From: Gammaproteobacteria bacterium | GTDB taxonomy: Bacteria; Pseudomonadota; Gammaproteobacteria; Eutrophobiales; Eutrophobiaceae | Assembly: GCA_009843675.1 (NCBI GenBank) | Contig: VYCZ01000380.1 | Span: forward strand, 4,514-14,346 | Reading direction: 5' to 3' | DNA: 9,833 nucleotides | Shown: positions 7,633-9,833 of the stretch, piece after piece | Numbering within the stretch: the stretch's first letter is position 1 | Layout: each line of letters starts with the position of its first letter | Notes under the pieces: model-generated | Told to the model about the DNA's origin: nothing | The model's input: only the letters and a program-made list of their open reading frames with translations | The model's database searches: none | Program-made: the position numbers and the translations under genes

Positions 7633-8450
7633 TGTCGTGGTGGGGAACACTCGCGGGCGGCGCATTCGGCTTCATGCTGGGCGGGCCGCTCGGCGCGGTG
7701 CTGGGCGCCGCGGTCGGCAACCGTTTTGACCAGGGCCTGAGCGGCAACTTTGAACAGCCCGGCAGCCGGCGCCGTAACGCCGGACATGGCGGCGACCTGC
7801 CGCGCGGCCACCAGTTCCGCATCCAGGCGGCTTTCTTTACCGCAATCTTCTCGGTGATGGGTCACATCAGCAAGGCCGACGGCAGGGTCAGCAAGGATGA
7901 AATCCGCATGGCCACCCGCATCATGGAAGACATGAATCTCACCCCCGATCAGCGCGAGGCGGCCAGGGCCCTGTTCAATGAAGGCAAGGAAGACGGCTTC
8001 GATCTCCATGCCGTCCTCTCGCAGTTCCGCCGGGAAATTGGCCGGCGCACCACCTTGCAGCGCATGTTCATTGAAATACTCTGTTATGCCGCCTATGCCG
8101 ATGGCGTGCTGCACCCCGAGGAAAATCACCTGTTGCGCCTGGTCTGTGATGAAATCGGCTACTCCAGTTATGAGCTCGAATCCACCCTGGCATCGGTCTA
8201 CGCCGAGTTTCACCACCGCCGGCAGGGAGACGGCCGCATATCCCTGGACGACGCCTACTCGGTACTGGATGTCCCGGAGAACGCCGGCGATGCCGAGGTG
8301 AAAAAAGCCTACCGCCGGCTGATCAGCCAGCATCACCCGGACAAGCTGGTGGCGAAAGGCCTGCCGGAAGAAATGATGAAAATCGCCACCCAGCGCACTC
8401 ACGAAATCCGCCAGGCGTACGAACGTATCAAGGAACACCGGGGGTTTTAA
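7632..8450 (+). CDS. djlA: DjlA, membrane-anchored DnaJ-like co-chaperone
   Basis: DjlA is an inner-membrane co-chaperone that stimulates DnaK; in E. coli its overproduction activates the Rcs envelope-stress pathway. The 272-residue length fits (E. coli 271). Domains in order: an N-terminal glycine-rich membrane segment (about 5-30, including GGPLGAVLGAAVGN), a TerB-like helical domain (about 66-192, with FSVMGHISKADGRVSKDE and YADGVLHPEE) and a C-terminal J-domain (about 206-272). The J-domain carries the HPD triad at 235-237 in ISQHHPDKLVAKGLPEEMM, a stretch almost identical to E. coli DjlA, so DnaK coupling should be intact. The Gln/Gly-rich linker of the E. coli protein before the J-domain is much shorter here. 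The start at ATG 7632 has a clear ribosome site. It follows sixA by 73 bases on the same strand. No functional tie to phosphate metabolism is established. Confidence 0.95.
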   Translation: MSWWGTLAGGAFGFMLGGPLGAVLGAAVGNRFDQGLSGNFEQPGSRRRNAGHGGDLPRGHQFRIQAAFFTAIFSVMGHISKADGRVSKDEIRMATRIMEDMNLTPDQREAARALFNEGKEDGFDLHAVLSQFRREIGRRTTLQRMFIEILCYAAYADGVLHPEENHLLRLVCDEIGYSSYELESTLASVYAEFHHRRQGDGRISLDDAYSVLDVPENAGDAEVKKAYRRLISQHHPDKLVAKGLPEEMMKIATQRTHEIRQAYERIKEHRGF

Positions 8451-8487
8451 AGGAAAATCTGCCCGGATACTGCATCCGCCGGTGCAA

Positions 8488-8506
8488 GGCCTGGGTTCCA
8501 CAGGCC
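8488..8506 (+). terminator. Weak hairpin after djlA
   Basis: GGCCTG (8488-8493) pairs with CAGGCC (8501-8506) around a seven-base loop, 38 bases after the djlA stop. A direct repeat GCCGGTG (8478-8484 and 8504-8510) overlaps it. No T-run follows, so this is at most a weak or rho-assisted terminator, or an mRNA 3'-end structure. Confidence 0.25.
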
Positions 8507-8520
8507 GGTGTCCAGCTTCG

Positions 8521-8538
8521 TTGTAACAGAATGGTCAC
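8521..8538 (+). promoter_or_regulatory. Putative Pho box (PhoB site) upstream of the porin
   Basis: TTGTAACAGAATGGTCAC has the 7-4-7 layout of a Pho box and matches the E. coli-type consensus CTGTCATAAATCTGTCAC at 11 of 18 positions, counted by eye. Exactly ten bases later a -10-like TATTGA (8549-8554) begins, the spacing expected for PhoB-activated promoters where the box replaces the -35. The downstream gene is a phosphate-type porin. The first half-site is degenerate and the -10 weak, so this is a reasoned guess. Confidence 0.4.
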
Positions 8539-8548
8539 CCGGAATTAA

Positions 8549-8554
8549 TATTGA
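8549..8554 (+). promoter_or_regulatory. Possible -10 element of the porin promoter
   Basis: TATTGA lies ten bases beyond the putative Pho box, in the most AT-rich part of the 193-base spacer between djlA and the porin. It matches TATAAT at only three or four positions. TAATTT at 8557-8562 is an alternative. Confidence 0.25.
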
Positions 8555-8631
8555 TGTAATTTATCCCGTGCAAATTGGAAGACCGGGTCCGGGGCTGTCG
8601 GAAAATCGAAAATGCCACTTCTATGGTTCTA

Positions 8632-8636
8632 AGGAG
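8632..8636 (+). promoter_or_regulatory. Ribosome binding site of the porin gene
   Basis: AGGAG lies seven bases before ATG 8644. It is the strongest ribosome site in the window and fits a highly expressed outer-membrane protein. It fixes a start that gives a complete signal peptide. Confidence 0.85.
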
Positions 8637-8643
8637 AACAAAT

Positions 8644-9833
8644 ATGTATAAAGCGATCTTCAGGTTTCTATGCACGGCGCTGCTTACAGGCAGTCTGTCA
8701 GTGATGAATGTGCCGGTTCATGCAACCAACGGCGCATTGCTGGAACTGTTGAAAATCCTCAGGGACAAGGGGGGTATCACCCAGCAGGAATTCGAGTTGC
8801 TCAGGGACACTGCCCAGGCGGAGACGGAAAAACCCGCGCAAACGCCTGCCGAACCCGCGCCGCAAGTGGCCGCTGCCGTTAAGCCGGTGCCTGAAATCAC
8901 GACAAAGGGAAAGCTGGAAATCAAGACTGATGAACACAAGTTCCGTGTCGGCGGGCGCGCACAGCATGACTTCACCCTGGTCGGCAACGACGGTGACGGC
9001 AACGTTGGCAGCAGCGAACAGCAATTCCGCCGGGCCCGTATCTACCTGTCCGGGACAGCCTGGGAACACTGGGACTGGAAATTCCAGTTCGACCTAGAGG
9101 ACGCCGATGACTACAGCATGTCCATTGAAGACGCCTTCATAAAGTACCGGGGCTGGGAACCGGCGTCAATCACGGTCGGCCAGCGCAAGGCGCCGTTTTC
9201 CCTCAGTACGCTGACCAGTTCCAAGTACATTACGTTTATCGAACGCTCCGCGCCAACCGACCTGTTTTCCTCGGAGTCCATCGGCATGGGTGGGCGTGCG
9301 CCAGGTATTACCCTGGAGAACAAAGGAAAAAATCACACCCTTGCCGGGGGGTTCTACCTGATGCGACAGCGCTCCGACGATACCGACACCGGTGTATTCA
9401 TTGACAGTGCCGGGGACACGGTTGTGGTTGAATCGGGCACGGACTCCATCAGCGAGCGCAAGCTCGACGACGGCTGGGGAGTGACCGGACGGGCTACCTG
9501 GTTACCGGTCAACCGTTCCGGCAAACAACTGGTACATACCGGCGTAGCGTTCGGCTATAAACATTATCCCAACAAGAGAGTGAACCGTTTCCGCGCCCGG
9601 CCGGGTGTATCCGAGGGGGACCGGATCGTGGATTCCGACGGGTCGATAGCGGCAGATAACTTCTGGGGTATGAACCTGGAGGCTGCAGGCATCTGGGGCC
9701 CGTTTGCGGCCAGCGCGGAATACTATTACGGTGATTTTGACGGGACAGGAGCGACCGGCGCTACCGACATGGAAGGATTTTATGTCCAGGGCAGCTATTT
9801 TCTCACCGGTGAGAGCCGCCGCTATAAGAACGG
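8644..9833 (+). CDS. Phosphate-selective porin, OprO/OprP family, 3' end missing
   Basis: The frame runs from ATG 8644 open to the window edge, 396 full codons with no stop. Residues 1-27 form a Sec signal peptide (basic start, hydrophobic core, cut after VHA). Residues 31-55 make an amphipathic helix (ALLELLKILRDKGGITQQ then EFELLRD). A Pro/Ala/Glu/Lys-rich linker follows to about 85, and then the beta-barrel with alternating aromatic strands: FRVGGRAQHDFTLV, QFRRARIYLSGT, WDWKFQFDLE, ITVGQRKAPFSLSTL, SAEYYYGDF and, near the edge, YFLTGESRRY. The RRARIYLSGT, GQRKAPFS and LTGESRRY motifs are characteristic of the OprO/OprP phosphate and polyphosphate porins of the outer membrane. The family usually exceeds 400 residues, so only the last strands are missing. 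The likely role is passive phosphate or polyphosphate uptake. Anion selectivity cannot be confirmed from sequence alone. A Pho-box-like site upstream suggests induction by phosphate starvation. Confidence 0.9.
   Translation, partial: MYKAIFRFLCTALLTGSLSVMNVPVHATNGALLELLKILRDKGGITQQEFELLRDTAQAETEKPAQTPAEPAPQVAAAVKPVPEITTKGKLEIKTDEHKFRVGGRAQHDFTLVGNDGDGNVGSSEQQFRRARIYLSGTAWEHWDWKFQFDLEDADDYSMSIEDAFIKYRGWEPASITVGQRKAPFSLSTLTSSKYITFIERSAPTDLFSSESIGMGGRAPGITLENKGKNHTLAGGFYLMRQRSDDTDTGVFIDSAGDTVVVESGTDSISERKLDDGWGVTGRATWLPVNRSGKQLVHTGVAFGYKHYPNKRVNRFRARPGVSEGDRIVDSDGSIAADNFWGMNLEAAGIWGPFAASAEYYYGDFDGTGATGATDMEGFYVQGSYFLTGESRRYKN

Noticed and set aside
7371..8501. Long minus-strand open frame of 376 codons
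   Set aside because: It lies antisense to the well-supported djlA and the end of sixA, its product resembles no family I know, and high-GC coding DNA often leaves such antisense frames open.
8595..8612. CTGTCGG followed by a second half-site as another Pho box
   Set aside because: The first half resembles a Pho half-site, but the second seven bases (TCGAAAA) do not, and the position is too close to the porin ribosome site for an activator.

Overview
The window looks like a chromosomal piece of a gammaproteobacterium of moderately high GC. The main reasons are a full DjlA co-chaperone with the family's diagnostic C-terminal J-domain, a SixA-type phosphohistidine phosphatase, a Ppx/GppA exopolyphosphatase and a PstAB-PhoU-PPK1 cluster in the usual proteobacterial arrangement. 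I cannot place it more finely. No mobile element, CRISPR array, tRNA or rRNA is visible.

Layout. Positions 1-3869 carry, on the plus strand and tightly spaced, the end of pstA, then pstB, phoU and ppk1: high-affinity phosphate import, its signalling regulator and polyphosphate synthesis. A Tat-exported amidase-signature hydrolase starts 20 bases after ppk1 (3890-5449) and may be in the same transcript. The exopolyphosphatase gene ppx lies convergently on the minus strand (5510-7003), only 60 bases from the amidase stop. From a short divergent spacer, sixA (7049-7558) and djlA (7632-8450) run forward. After a 193-base non-coding stretch comes a phosphate-selective porin of the OprO/OprP family (8644 to the window end, incomplete).

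How the genes fit together. The porin would bring phosphate or polyphosphate across the outer membrane, PstAB (with PstS and PstC, presumably upstream) imports phosphate across the inner membrane, PhoU tunes PstB and the PhoR/PhoB signal, PPK1 stores phosphate as polyphosphate and Ppx releases it. A degenerate Pho-box-like sequence at 8521-8538, 10 bases upstream of a weak -10-like element and ahead of the porin, supports common phosphate-starvation control. The amidase, SixA and DjlA have no established place in this pathway.

Most genes belong to well-known families. The points worth a second look are the putative Pho box, the exported amidase inserted between ppk1 and ppx, the close 3' ends of the amidase and ppx transcripts, the histidine-phosphate phosphatase beside the polyphosphate genes, and small-scale features around sixA and djlA. 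I see no convincing wholly new system.
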